This document shows, piece by piece, positions 45,569-54,568 of a stretch of DNA of 64,000 nucleotides (positions are counted from its first letter, which is position 1; every line of letters starts with the position of its first letter). The notes under the pieces are model-generated. The model was not told the origin of the DNA. It saw nothing but the letters and a program-made list of their open reading frames with translations, and searched no databases. Position numbers and translations under genes: made by a program. Origin of the DNA: Desulfuromonadales bacterium. Lineage in GTDB: Bacteria; Desulfobacterota; Desulfuromonadia; Desulfuromonadales; BM103. The stretch is taken from NCBI GenBank assembly GCA_027065695.1, contig JAMONP010000052.1, positions 62,001 through 126,000 on the forward strand. The letters are read 5' to 3'.

Positions 45569-47797
45569 CTAAAAGGTCTTGCGAACATTTACTTCATAAC
45601 GCTGCACAACTATTTGACGATCATCATCAGTGCCATATTCGTAATCGAAATCAACCTGGAATTTGGGGAAATGCAGACCAGTGCTGAGGCTGAAGAGCAT
45701 TATATTCTGACCGGGGTTATAGTATCTATATTCGAAGCGTCCACCGAAAGAGAGAAAATTGATTGGATAATAATTCCCAGCCAGGGTATATGTCATCCAC
45801 TCCTGGTCGAAACCACCCATAAATTTTTCATAATCAATGCGCTGTTCAATATCCGCGAGCTTGCGGATAACGCCGTTGATCGCGTAAAAGTTCCTACGCA
45901 GCTTCTGAGTGAAGAGAATAGTGCTATTATTCTTATTGCTGCTACTGCCACGCGTTTTGCCGCGACGCCACTCAACATCCAAGTCAAACTCTGCCAGCCA
46001 ATACTTGTTCGGTAGATAGTTCAAATGTGTTCTATGTCTGTACAGCCTGTCGACAGAATTGACATCCTGATTGGAGCCTAAAAAAGACTTTCCCTGGGTA
46101 TCGTTGCTCTGAATATCGCCGGTCGAAAGATAGTTCGTCATGTTTACACTGAAGGACTTCCGATCGTAGCGCAAGCGGTGTTCCAATTCAAAAACCCACC
46201 TGGATTCACGGGCATCTTCTTCGTACTTGTAGAGAGCACTCACACGGTTTGAGAGTCGGTTGCGACCTGAGTGTTCTAACGATAAACCGGTCTGGGTACG
46301 CAAGTAATTATCATCTCGCGCCACTTCGCCATCAGTGTAATCGAAACCACGAGTACTCCGAGGGACAAGATAGCTGGTTGTATAAGCACCAATCGAGCCG
46401 CTGCCGTAGAGTAATTCTTGGCTTACCTCCAGACGGAGACTTCTTGTTAAACTGTAGGTAACTCGACCTGTGCCGAAGCTCTCCCAATAGCCGGTATCGT
46501 CGTCGTTTAGTGCATCGCCGGAGAAACGACCCAGCCCCAGATTGCCATACCAGCTGAGACGATCCCTGGTAACCCTATTGGAATAAGCCTCGACTTCGGC
46601 CCGGAGGCCTTGTGCGTTTCCTTGTTTACGGGTGTTATACTCGGCTTCAACCTCGTAATTAACCCTGATTCTCCGGGTAATATTGGTCTCATATTTGGCA
46701 GTTGAATAGTAGACATCCTCTTTTTCCCGGAGACGACTATCGATTTTTTCTTCCCAGCGATTGACAACAACCTGACCACGCAAGTTCACGTCGGGGCTGA
46801 TCCTGTTGTTCAGATAAATCGGGACATCGAGATATTGTGCGACTCGGGAGCCGGTTCGTTCACGCGAAAAATAGCTAAAATTGGCAACCTTCAGATCACG
46901 CCATTGCATAGTTGAGAAAAGATTGACGTCGTAGCGGCTTTCATCACTGGTGCTGAGCTGATCTTTGGTCGTCGTGTAGCTGCCATCCACAGAGATCTGG
47001 ATCCAGTTAGTCAAATGGATCCACTGCCGCTTGAGCAGATGATCGATAGTGCCAAGCAGGACTGTTTCTTCACGCGTGTCATTGCGAGTGTTAATATAAT
47101 CCTTGAAATCATAGATCCGGTAATGAAACCAGTTGTCTTTCTTGTTAAGGGAGACAAACGCCAGATCACGCTGCCTGAATTTAGTCGGAGTGATCGCTTT
47201 GATATCACGGCGATAGATATCGCGGTAATCGAGCAGAATTCGCGGCCACTGGGAGAGGGCCTCCCGATATTTGCCGAGATAACTGCCATTGCGGATACCA
47301 GCAACAAACTGCACACCAGTGTGAATCGTCTGACCGTTGTTCAGATCCGTAGCGATCCAGGGACGAAGATAGGGGCTTCGTGAGAGCCCGACAACATTAT
47401 CCTTTGTGGTGGTGATAGCATCAAGATCGTAACTGTAGGCGTGTAAACGAAACGGCAAGCCACCAGGGGCAATCAGCAGATCGCCATTGTAGAGGATCTT
47501 GAAAGAATCCATATCGATTTCCTCACCATCGACATCGCTATCGAAGGCGGCCCATTCGGCACCGAGACCAAGAGTCCAGGAGCCGAGCCGTCCGCCACCT
47601 AGCAAGCCACTTTGGCTGTAGAGCACTGAATAGCGTTGCGAGAAACTGGAGGCACTGAAATTGTCACCATCTTTATGGTCCCTCTCGAAATTGACATAAT
47701 TCCACTCCACAGACCCATCGACAACAGCCCACGTGGACGACACAAGAACGCCAAAGAAGAGTAACAGCAATGATATCGAGAGTAACCAGGACTTCAT
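45569..47797 (-). CDS. outer-membrane beta-barrel protein of the cytochrome locus
   Basis: A signal peptide (MKSWLLSISLLLLFFGVLVSS) is followed by ~720 residues of alternating beta-strands rich in Tyr, Arg and Asp (SRSPYLRPWIATDLNNGQTI, LAGNYYPINFLSFGGRFEYR). It ends in a C-terminal Phe (NVRKTF), the usual barrel-assembly signal. About two dozen strands are likely. The start is at 47797; the frame extends upstream to 47836. By position it could be the porin of a porin-cytochrome conduit, like MtrB or Omb proteins, but I see no CXXCH and no MtrB signature. A strong terminator separates it from the 4-haem gene. Confidence 0.75.
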   Translation of the reverse strand: MKSWLLSISLLLLFFGVLVSSTWAVVDGSVEWNYVNFERDHKDGDNFSASSFSQRYSVLYSQSGLLGGGRLGSWTLGLGAEWAAFDSDVDGEEIDMDSFKILYNGDLLIAPGGLPFRLHAYSYDLDAITTTKDNVVGLSRSPYLRPWIATDLNNGQTIHTGVQFVAGIRNGSYLGKYREALSQWPRILLDYRDIYRRDIKAITPTKFRQRDLAFVSLNKKDNWFHYRIYDFKDYINTRNDTREETVLLGTIDHLLKRQWIHLTNWIQISVDGSYTTTKDQLSTSDESRYDVNLFSTMQWRDLKVANFSYFSRERTGSRVAQYLDVPIYLNNRISPDVNLRGQVVVNRWEEKIDSRLREKEDVYYSTAKYETNITRRIRVNYEVEAEYNTRKQGNAQGLRAEVEAYSNRVTRDRLSWYGNLGLGRFSGDALNDDDTGYWESFGTGRVTYSLTRSLRLEVSQELLYGSGSIGAYTTSYLVPRSTRGFDYTDGEVARDDNYLRTQTGLSLEHSGRNRLSNRVSALYKYEEDARESRWVFELEHRLRYDRKSFSVNMTNYLSTGDIQSNDTQGKSFLGSNQDVNSVDRLYRHRTHLNYLPNKYWLAEFDLDVEWRRGKTRGSSSNKNNSTILFTQKLRRNFYAINGVIRKLADIEQRIDYEKFMGGFDQEWMTYTLAGNYYPINFLSFGGRFEYRYYNPGQNIMLFSLSTGLHFPKFQVDFDYEYGTDDDRQIVVQRYEVNVRKTF

Positions 47798-47971
47798 TAA
47801 ACACCAATTATCTGTAATGGACAGTAGAAAGTTCAAAAGCTAACCGCTAGGCAAAATGCAATTTTCATTCCACAACCAGAGGGCCAAGGACCACACAGCA
47901 TTGCAACATATGAGTCCATAAAACAACGTTAAAAACTAGCTGGCAAACAGTCAAACAGCTGCCTGAAGCAG

Positions 47972-48005
47972 AAAAAAAGGCGGGGACAGAAAATCTGTCC
48001 CCGCC
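47972..48005 (-). terminator. strong intrinsic terminator after the 4-haem cytochrome gene
   Basis: On the minus strand an 11-bp perfect stem (GGCGGGGACAG / CTGTCCCCGCC) with loop ATTTT is followed by seven T residues (complement of 47972-47978), 24 bp after the stop codon. It is the strongest terminator in the window. Confidence 0.92.
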
Positions 48006-48028
48006 CGGTACTGCATGATTAAATCGAC

Positions 48029-48742
48029 TTACTTGATATGGCAGGTGGTACAAAGAGCAGAGCCAGCATTCGATATATTGAGGAATGGCTGACCAGCACC
48101 CTGATTATGCACGTCGTGGCAGGACGAACACCACATAACGCCAGTGGTAGTGTAGAGTGGCAGACCACCAACATCTACGTTGGCATTGGTTTCTGGATAG
48201 AAACCTGCGTTATCAGCAGTATAAACTGCACCATAATCCATGCCGATCGGATGGTCATTGCGCAGCATGGAACCATCGCCACCATTTGCGCCAGTGACAT
48301 TGGATGCAAGACCAACAGTATCAAAACCAAGACCCGAAGCAGCGAAGGTCGGCTGAGCATTACCGTTGCTGGCTGGCGGGTTGGTCAAACCACCAGCAAG
48401 GGAACCACCGTCGTGGCAGGAAAGACAGAGTGGCGCATCAGAGAGGTTGACAGCAGCCAGAACCGTGGTCGGGTTACTGTTGGTCTGGTCGAGAGTAGCA
48501 CTGTTGTAGAGATCTGTGGCCACAAGACCACCACCAGGAATGGAACGGTTCCACAGGGGAGCCAGAAGACCGGTAGCGCCACCGTGCGGGGTGTGGCAGA
48601 ACACACAAGTTTCATCAACGTTGTTAGTCTTGATCGTCGAAGTGCCGGACGATGACAGGTCGTGCTTGGAGTTACGGATAACCCCGAATGCGGGTGCAGC
48701 GAGCAACGCTGCAGCGATCAGTAAAACAATAACCTTTTTCAT
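48029..48742 (-). CDS. OmcE-like tetrahaem c-type cytochrome
   Basis: The 237-residue secreted protein has a signal peptide (MKKVIVLLIAAALLAAPAFG) and four CXXCH sites: CVFCH, CLSCH, CSSCH and CTTCH. The spacing and surrounding sequence (NSKHDLSSSG, CVFCHTPHGG, LCLSCHDGG, NDHPIGMDY) look like the OmcE family, whose members polymerise into extracellular cytochrome filaments. Ala/Gly/Asn-rich linkers separate the haem sites. AGGAGGTAGAAG precedes the ATG at 48742; a longer frame starts at 48868. Filament formation is inferred. Confidence 0.78.
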   Translation of the reverse strand: MKKVIVLLIAAALLAAPAFGVIRNSKHDLSSSGTSTIKTNNVDETCVFCHTPHGGATGLLAPLWNRSIPGGGLVATDLYNSATLDQTNSNPTTVLAAVNLSDAPLCLSCHDGGSLAGGLTNPPASNGNAQPTFAASGLGFDTVGLASNVTGANGGDGSMLRNDHPIGMDYGAVYTADNAGFYPETNANVDVGGLPLYTTTGVMWCSSCHDVHNQGAGQPFLNISNAGSALCTTCHIK

Positions 48743-48854
48743 TCTTCTACCTCCTGTAACCAATTTCTTGAGTGTTGGCAGTGCAAAACCTATTTTCGCC
48801 GCAGCCATAAAAGTCATACTCAAAGCAAAAGCAAACACCATGCCAGCGCGAGAA

Positions 48855-48870
48855 CTGTGCAAAAGCACAG
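48855..48870 (-). promoter_or_regulatory. leader hairpin upstream of the tetrahaem cytochrome gene
   Basis: CTGTGC-AAAA-GCACAG (plus strand) is a perfect 6-bp stem in the 209-bp gap before the cytochrome gene. No T run follows, so it is not a terminator; RNA stability or attenuation is possible. Confidence 0.35.
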
Positions 48871-48951
48871 ATGCAAACAGGCAATCACCACTAGTCTAAT
48901 TCTTCGCAAAACCAGGTTGCGGCCATATGACACAGGGCCTTCTCCGCTATA

Positions 48952-50052
48952 TCACTGAGCCTTTTTCTCCCGTTGGATACGCTTAACTTTCTTCTCAATT
49001 CTTTGCAGGGCCTCGCTATCAAGTGGATGCTCTGCCAGATAAGTCGGTGTCAGCATTTGCCAGATAGTGATGCGCCTGTTCATGCCGTCGCTGATATAGA
49101 TGCGATCATTGCGATCAATAAAAACCGATGTCGGCAATGTGAAGCCAAGTTGATGAGCGGTGCGGCCACCGCCAATTGCCGTTAAAGGCGTACCGTCAGA
49201 CTGAAACACCAGCAAGGCAGCTTTACGTGCCTCGGCAACGAAGAGGTTGCCTTCACTGTCGAAAGCCAGACCGCGCGGGCCTTCAAATTGAAAAGCTTTG
49301 TCTCCTCGCCTACCGAACATGTAGAGATGCTTGCCCTCACCGTCAAAAACTTGGATCCTGGTATTAAACTGTTCGGCAACAAAGATATTGCCATCTTTAT
49401 CGATAGCAATCCCCTGAGGTCCGTAGAGTTTACCCTTTTCTCCCCCTCTGCCACCAAAAGAAAACAGCTTCTCACCACTACTCAGATCAAAAACGAAAAC
49501 CTCACTTTTGACCACATCGGAGACATACAACCGGCCGCGTTTTTCATCCACAGCAAGAAAGGTCGGCTTACCGAATTCACCAGCTCCAATAGACCTGACC
49601 ACTTCATGATCGGAATTGAATACCAGAACCTGCTTGCCGTAAGCCTCGGCAACATAGAGCATGTCTTTGCTGTCGAAAGCCAAGCCGATTGGCAGGCCGA
49701 TCTGTGCTTTTCGTGAGTACATGGCCATCGTCTTATTAACAAAATCGATGACGCGAATATTGTTGGCATCAAGATCGGAAACGTAGACAAGTCCTTTACT
49801 ATCGACTGCGACTCCCATCGGCTTTTGCAAGAAGTGCAGGGTCTGCTTGCCCAGAAATTGCTCGGCCATGACCTGGCCCTCAGTTTTCGGGAAATTATCC
49901 TCTGAGGAGAAGGTGGTGATCCACTCCATCTTCGGCTCTGCCGGCGGCGGCGGCCAGTAAACTTTCAGTGGTGCCGGTTTTTTACTGGCACATCCAGAAA
50001 AAACCGCAACCGACAGCACAATCAAAAAGAACACAACTTTGGATACTTGCAC
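48952..50052 (-). CDS. NHL-repeat beta-propeller lipoprotein 2
   Basis: The lipobox is VFSGCAS, with Cys21 as the lipidation site. The rest is a six-bladed propeller of NHL repeats (QKPMGVAVDSKGLVYVSDLD, LYGPQGIAIDKDGNIFVAEQ, FEGPRGLAFDSEGNLFVAEA, LPTSVFIDRNDRIYISDGM). 366 residues. It shares order, lipobox and a YWPPPPAEPK-type linker with the lipoprotein at 51152. It probably sits in the periplasm or on the outer membrane as a scaffold for cytochrome assembly. 48 bp separate it from the octahaem gene. Confidence 0.85.
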   Translation of the reverse strand: MQVSKVVFFLIVLSVAVFSGCASKKPAPLKVYWPPPPAEPKMEWITTFSSEDNFPKTEGQVMAEQFLGKQTLHFLQKPMGVAVDSKGLVYVSDLDANNIRVIDFVNKTMAMYSRKAQIGLPIGLAFDSKDMLYVAEAYGKQVLVFNSDHEVVRSIGAGEFGKPTFLAVDEKRGRLYVSDVVKSEVFVFDLSSGEKLFSFGGRGGEKGKLYGPQGIAIDKDGNIFVAEQFNTRIQVFDGEGKHLYMFGRRGDKAFQFEGPRGLAFDSEGNLFVAEARKAALLVFQSDGTPLTAIGGGRTAHQLGFTLPTSVFIDRNDRIYISDGMNRRITIWQMLTPTYLAEHPLDSEALQRIEKKVKRIQREKKAQ

Positions 50053-50100
50053 TTTACTACCTCACTATATAGTTTTTAGACATCCCTAATTTTACAACGC

Positions 50101-51087
50101 CTATTTATCGTGACATTTAGCACAAAGGGAAAAACGAGATTTAACCCCCCAACGGAACAGTGCCGCGGATTGGCCAGTATGAGGATCGTGACAACTAGCA
50201 CAACTTAATTCCTCACCATTCTCCGCCGGATTGACAACTCCCTTTAAAGGATGTGGTTTACCCCCGGACCCACGGGTCACGTGGGGCTCTTTCACTACAT
50301 TTTCGTGACACCCAGAACAGAGCTCATAAGCAGGCATCACGAGTTGCGAAGGTTGATCGGTGGCATGCGCGTCGTGGCAGACCAGGCACATACCCGCCTC
50401 GATCGGCCCGTGCATAAACTTGGACGTCTTGAAGTCCTCGGCCTTGTCATCATGACACTCCAGGCAAAGGAGTGCATCACCGGAACGTGCCTGGTATTTA
50501 TATGGACGGCTCTCCACATCATGACAATAGGTGCAATCATAAACCCCTGCAGGGCCATGCACATGTTTCTTGGCAAGCATACGTGCATGACATGAACTAC
50601 ACGGATACTTGCGAGGATCTCTGGTCGCGAGATCTGCCTGCGAAGGAGACATGTTATGACAGGTGGCACAAGGTGCTTCCCGTTCCGGCAAATGGAATTG
50701 TTCCCGTCGGTAATCAGTTGGCGGTGATTCGTCGTAGCGGTCGTGGAAATAAATCTCGGCCCGGGCAACCGCCATCCGTTCTCCTCGCAGAAAGCCCTCC
50801 ACGATGATAGTGTTCTGTCCTGGGTCAAATGTCGGTTCGACAACCAGCATATCGCCGAAGCTTTGCCGATACGCTTCGTTCGTGAGATCGATGACATCGC
50901 TTTTCACGCCATTGATCTCGATACTCATGCCGTCCAGAAAGGGGTCTGTCCCTCCCTTGATCACCAGGTATTTGGATTTACTGACGTAGCTGCCATCCGC
51001 TGGGTACAAAATCTCAAGCGCATGGGCTCCAACCTGGCTGACCAATAGCAGCAAAGTGCATATAGTTATAATTTTCGTCAATCTCAT
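50101..51087 (-). CDS. octahaem c-type cytochrome with N-terminal Ig-like domain
   Basis: A signal peptide precedes an Ig-like domain (ILYPADGSYVSKSKYLVIKG) and then eight CXXCH sites: CATCH, CSSCH, CTYCH, CLECH, CLVCH, CSGCH, CASCH and CAKCH. Several are in the doubled CXXCH pattern with HGP repeats (VHGPAGVYDCTYCH, MHGPIEAGMCLVCH). The start at 51087 is supported by AAAGAGGTACGA; the frame extends to 51159. It is 328 residues long and lies between two propeller lipoprotein genes. Confidence 0.9.
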   Translation of the reverse strand: MRLTKIITICTLLLLVSQVGAHALEILYPADGSYVSKSKYLVIKGGTDPFLDGMSIEINGVKSDVIDLTNEAYRQSFGDMLVVEPTFDPGQNTIIVEGFLRGERMAVARAEIYFHDRYDESPPTDYRREQFHLPEREAPCATCHNMSPSQADLATRDPRKYPCSSCHARMLAKKHVHGPAGVYDCTYCHDVESRPYKYQARSGDALLCLECHDDKAEDFKTSKFMHGPIEAGMCLVCHDAHATDQPSQLVMPAYELCSGCHENVVKEPHVTRGSGGKPHPLKGVVNPAENGEELSCASCHDPHTGQSAALFRWGVKSRFSLCAKCHDK

Positions 51088-51151
51088 TCGTACCTCTTTT
51101 CCGGAAGAGATCATCTTATGCCATATTTTTTCTGCCTGACAATCATCACTG

Positions 51152-52210
51152 TCATTCAATCGGATGTTTGCGTAAATATTCGGGCGTCAGGTATTGGAAA
51201 TTGTGGACCATTTTGTTCAGGGTATCGACAACCCACACCGCGCTGTTCTGGTCAACATCCACCCCTCTTGGCAAATAAAACCCACCCGGGGCAATCCCTC
51301 CACTGGCAGGAGACTTGGAACCAATGCGCAGCAGCAAATCTCCTTCAAGACTGAAGATGATCAATTTATGCTCAAGGGCATCTGTAACATAAACCTGTCC
51401 GTCCCTGGATAAGGCCAGGTTCTTGGCAATGGAAAACGAACCTGCCGCAGTGCCTCTCTCGCCAAAAGTACGTAAAGGCTGGCCAGCCACATCAAACACC
51501 TTAACCCTGGCATTCATGGAGTCCATGACATACAGGTTGCCGTACAGATCGACATCAACATCAGTCGGATAGTTAAACTGGTCAGCAGCATCCCCCCGCT
51601 CACCCATGAATTTGATCAAATTCCCCTCAAGATCGAAGATAGCGATCCTGTGCAGCGGCGTATCAACAACATATAAACGGTTATTCTTGGTATCAACAGC
51701 TAATCCAGTAGGTCTTGCTAAGTCGGGATTAGAGATTGCAAACAGGAACTTTTCGTTGCGATCGAAGACACTGATTGTGCGTGCAACCACATCACTGACA
51801 TAAATCCTGCCAATATCGTCTATGGCCAATCCATAGGGAGCAGCAAACTGCGCAGCGTCACCTGAAGGCTTCAGTGACCTTAGTTCAAAACCCACCGTGT
51901 CAAGCACCAGGACCTGCTGCAACCCTGTATCTGTCACAAACACCCGACCATGCGAATCAGAAACCACGTCGACAGGTGTAATAAAAACAGACTGAGGCCG
52001 CTCTTCTCCCAAGATATACTTAGTCGCAAAACTTGTCTTTTCAGGCCGCAAATCCTGGGTGGAAAAGTAAGATTTCACATATTCGATTTTCGGCCCGGCC
52101 GGAGCAGGTGGGAAAAAGTAGCGGCTGGCCTCTTCGGGGGCAGTAGTACTGCAAGCAGATAATATCGTGCCAAGCAACAACAGGGAGATGTGACGGAATG
52201 ATAATTTCAT
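51152..52210 (-). CDS. NHL-repeat beta-propeller lipoprotein 1
   Basis: Lipobox ILSACST at the N-terminus, a linker RYFFPPAPAGPK, then NHL blades (VTDTGLQQVLVLD, FAAPYGLAIDDIGRIYVSDV, FNYPTDVDVDLYGNLYVMDS, FYLPRGVDVDQNSAVWVVDT). 352 residues. The ATG at 52210 has GGAAGTT upstream; a TTG nine bases earlier is in frame but its GGAA would then be inside the gene. Paralog of the gene at 48952. Confidence 0.85.
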   Translation of the reverse strand: MKLSFRHISLLLLGTILSACSTTAPEEASRYFFPPAPAGPKIEYVKSYFSTQDLRPEKTSFATKYILGEERPQSVFITPVDVVSDSHGRVFVTDTGLQQVLVLDTVGFELRSLKPSGDAAQFAAPYGLAIDDIGRIYVSDVVARTISVFDRNEKFLFAISNPDLARPTGLAVDTKNNRLYVVDTPLHRIAIFDLEGNLIKFMGERGDAADQFNYPTDVDVDLYGNLYVMDSMNARVKVFDVAGQPLRTFGERGTAAGSFSIAKNLALSRDGQVYVTDALEHKLIIFSLEGDLLLRIGSKSPASGGIAPGGFYLPRGVDVDQNSAVWVVDTLNKMVHNFQYLTPEYLRKHPIE

Positions 52211-52253
52211 AACTTCCAAATTTTTGCTTCAGCCCTGATTGTCCGACAGGCGG

Positions 52254-53369
52254 CTAGAGGTTCGGTATCTTGAGTGTGCGATCATAAGTCTTCGGCCGGT
52301 GGCAACCGACATAACAGGTCGCCCGCTCACCATCGTTGGCCCAGGTCAGAGGAATCTCCCACTCACCGAAGCCGGGCACCTTGCTCATCAGCAATTTCTC
52401 CTGATCGGCACCATGTACTCCGTGGCAACCCTTGCAAACCCGACCTTTCTCTGTACGGTTAACATGAAAGTAATGCAGATTCTGGTCACGATTCCTGAAT
52501 GCGGTCGCCTCGGTGGTGCGCTCAAAGAGAAATGCGTTCTTGTCGTGACAGTTGAAGCAGAGCGCAAAATTCTCATTTTCGTAGGGGACGTAGAATCCCT
52601 CCGGGTAAAAGGCCCTCAGGAAAGGCTTGTAATTCGACACATGTGGCGCATGGCAATCCCAGCAGTTGCCGTTGGCGACCGGTTCGTGCTGAGAGACCGC
52701 ATTATCGTTGATCTCCTTGATGCCGACATGGCAAGCGACGCAGGTGCCATTGCCGGGCAGAATCAGCATGGCGGGATTATTGCTGCCATGTGTCGCGTGA
52801 CAAAAATAGCAACTGCCTGCGGCAACCGGGCCGTGCACGTACTTGCCTTCCGGGGTGCAATCTTCAACATGACTGAAATCGGCAACCAGCCCGGTCTCGT
52901 CAATTTCGCCGAACAGGTCCATGGAGCCGACAGCAATGCCGTAAATGCTTTGCCCTTTGGTTTTGACGGTCTTGCCATCCATAACTTCATTATGACAGGT
53001 CAGGCATAGCTTGCCTCCAGACTGCAACACCAAGGCAGGCAAATTTCCCTGATGAGGATTATGGCAGCCGGTACACCCTTCGGCAAGAGCCGAGTGCGGA
53101 TTGGTCATATCTTTGGCCGGAGACTCATGGCACTGCAGGCAAAGTTGCGGTTCAGGCTCCACCAGTTGCATGGAACCGGACCCAGGATGAACTTCAGAGG
53201 TCGCCACGTGGCAACTCGCGCAATCGTTCTCGGCAATTGGCGCATGGACATATTCAGCCTTGCCAAAGTTCGCATGACACTCCGCCACGACACAACCGGA
53301 AGCAGCCCAAACCGATCCGGTCAGCAGGTAGAAGAATGTCAGCAACAAAACAAACAAACTAAGACGCAT
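52254..53369 (-). CDS. multihaem c-type cytochrome (9 canonical and 2 unusual haem sites)
   Basis: A signal peptide (MRLSLFVLLLTFFYLLTGSV) precedes 371 residues with nine CXXCH sites: CASCH, CLQCH, CTGCH, CLTCH, CYFCH, CVACH, CWDCH, CFNCH and CKGCH. Near the N-terminus is GCVVAECHA (CX4CH) and near the C-terminus CYVGCHR (CX3CH), which may bind two further haems. HGP-type and NPHQGN segments are common in these doubled-CXXCH proteins. AACGGAGCACG precedes the start; the frame runs to 53423. Confidence 0.87.
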   Translation of the reverse strand: MRLSLFVLLLTFFYLLTGSVWAASGCVVAECHANFGKAEYVHAPIAENDCASCHVATSEVHPGSGSMQLVEPEPQLCLQCHESPAKDMTNPHSALAEGCTGCHNPHQGNLPALVLQSGGKLCLTCHNEVMDGKTVKTKGQSIYGIAVGSMDLFGEIDETGLVADFSHVEDCTPEGKYVHGPVAAGSCYFCHATHGSNNPAMLILPGNGTCVACHVGIKEINDNAVSQHEPVANGNCWDCHAPHVSNYKPFLRAFYPEGFYVPYENENFALCFNCHDKNAFLFERTTEATAFRNRDQNLHYFHVNRTEKGRVCKGCHGVHGADQEKLLMSKVPGFGEWEIPLTWANDGERATCYVGCHRPKTYDRTLKIPNL

Positions 53370-53706
53370 CGTGCTCCGTTTCCCGGCAACGTAATCTGCG
53401 CAACACCACCACAGGTTCACCAATCTCGCTGTTTGGCGGTGTCAGTACAGTGAACTCCCCACAAGAGGGATCTCTCTTGAGAGTTAAATCAGCATAAAAC
53501 AAGCTTTACCGCGCCATAATTCAAGAAAAGAACAGCGCTCGGCAGTGTATATGCAAATTCTCGGCCTTATTAAACTGGAAGCCACAGTTTAAACAACACA
53601 GGGGAACAGAACATAACGTCCATCCCCCTGCACAGAAAAGCATCAAATAATAGTGTTCTGGCTTTTCATTAGCTTTTCATTGCTACACGTACCACATCAC
53701 GAAAGC
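53370..53706. other. leader gap upstream of the multihaem cytochrome gene
   Basis: No gene is supported. An imperfect palindrome CAAGAGGGATCTCTCTTG (53463-53480) may be a protein-binding site. I looked for a GEMM (c-di-GMP/cGAMP) riboswitch and saw no convincing conserved core. The gap is long enough for its own promoter. Confidence 0.4.
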
Positions 53707-54558
53707 TCAACCACCGTAAGAGTGTAGCCCAGAGAGTACCAGATTAACGCCAAGGTAACAGAAGATGGTCGCGGCAAAACCGAAAATCGACAGCCAGGCC
53801 ACTCGACGGCCAACCCAGCCACGCGTAAAACGAGCATGCAGAAAAGCCGCATAGATGAACCAGACGATCAGGCTCCAGGTCTCTTTCGGATCCCAGCTCC
53901 AATAGGTACCCCAGGCGTAGTTAGCCCAGGCGGCACCAGTGATAATGCCGAGGGTCAGCATCGGAAAACCGACCATAATCGCTTTGTAGTTGAGATCGTC
54001 GAGAACTTTGCTGCTGGGGAACATGCCAAGGATGCCACCAATGGGTGATCCTTCGGCAGACTTTTCTTCTTTGTTGATCTTGATCAGATACATGATCGAC
54101 ACACCACAAGCCATGGCAAAGGCGGCATAACCAATAAAACAGGTGATCACGTGGTAGGTCAGCCAGTTACTCTGCAGGGCGGGCACGAGCGGTGCGATAG
54201 TGGCATCGAGGCTCCATTGCGCCCAGATCATGCCACCGAAAGCAAAGGGGATGACAAAGGCACCGATAGCGCGTTGTTTGTATTTGAGATCGAAGATCAG
54301 ATAGATCAGTAGAATCGACCAGGAGAAGAAGACTACCGACTCATATAAATTGGAGAGCGGTGCCTGTTCGTAGCCCATGGCATAGGCCTCAACCCAGCGC
54401 ATGCCGATAGCGCCAGTGTTGGCAATAAAACCAACCCAGCAGACCAGAATGGCGAAGAAGCCGATGGCCTTGTTCTTGGCGGTCAGGAAGACGATAAAAA
54501 CCACCATGGCCGCAAAGTAGGCAACCGTTGTGATGTTGAACAAAAGTGAGCTGGTCAT
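53707..54558 (-). CDS. ccsA: CcsA/ResC cytochrome c biogenesis protein
   Basis: CcsA (ResC) carries haem to the outside of the membrane and attaches it to cytochromes with ResB in System II. The 283-residue membrane protein has the WWD-type signature WGTYWSWDPKETWSLIVWF near residue 220, about eight helices, and conserved His residues in LQSNWLTYHVITCF. It starts 10 bp after the resB stop. The neighbourhood makes it a maturation factor for the multihaem proteins here. Confidence 0.93.
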   Translation of the reverse strand: MTSSLLFNITTVAYFAAMVVFIVFLTAKNKAIGFFAILVCWVGFIANTGAIGMRWVEAYAMGYEQAPLSNLYESVVFFSWSILLIYLIFDLKYKQRAIGAFVIPFAFGGMIWAQWSLDATIAPLVPALQSNWLTYHVITCFIGYAAFAMACGVSIMYLIKINKEEKSAEGSPIGGILGMFPSSKVLDDLNYKAIMVGFPMLTLGIITGAAWANYAWGTYWSWDPKETWSLIVWFIYAAFLHARFTRGWVGRRVAWLSIFGFAATIFCYLGVNLVLSGLHSYGG

Positions 54559-54568
54559 ATTTCCTCCA

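Noticed and set aside
48038-48655. 205-codon plus-strand frame over the tetrahaem cytochrome
   Set aside because: It is antisense to a gene with four haem motifs and reads as repeats of complemented linkers.
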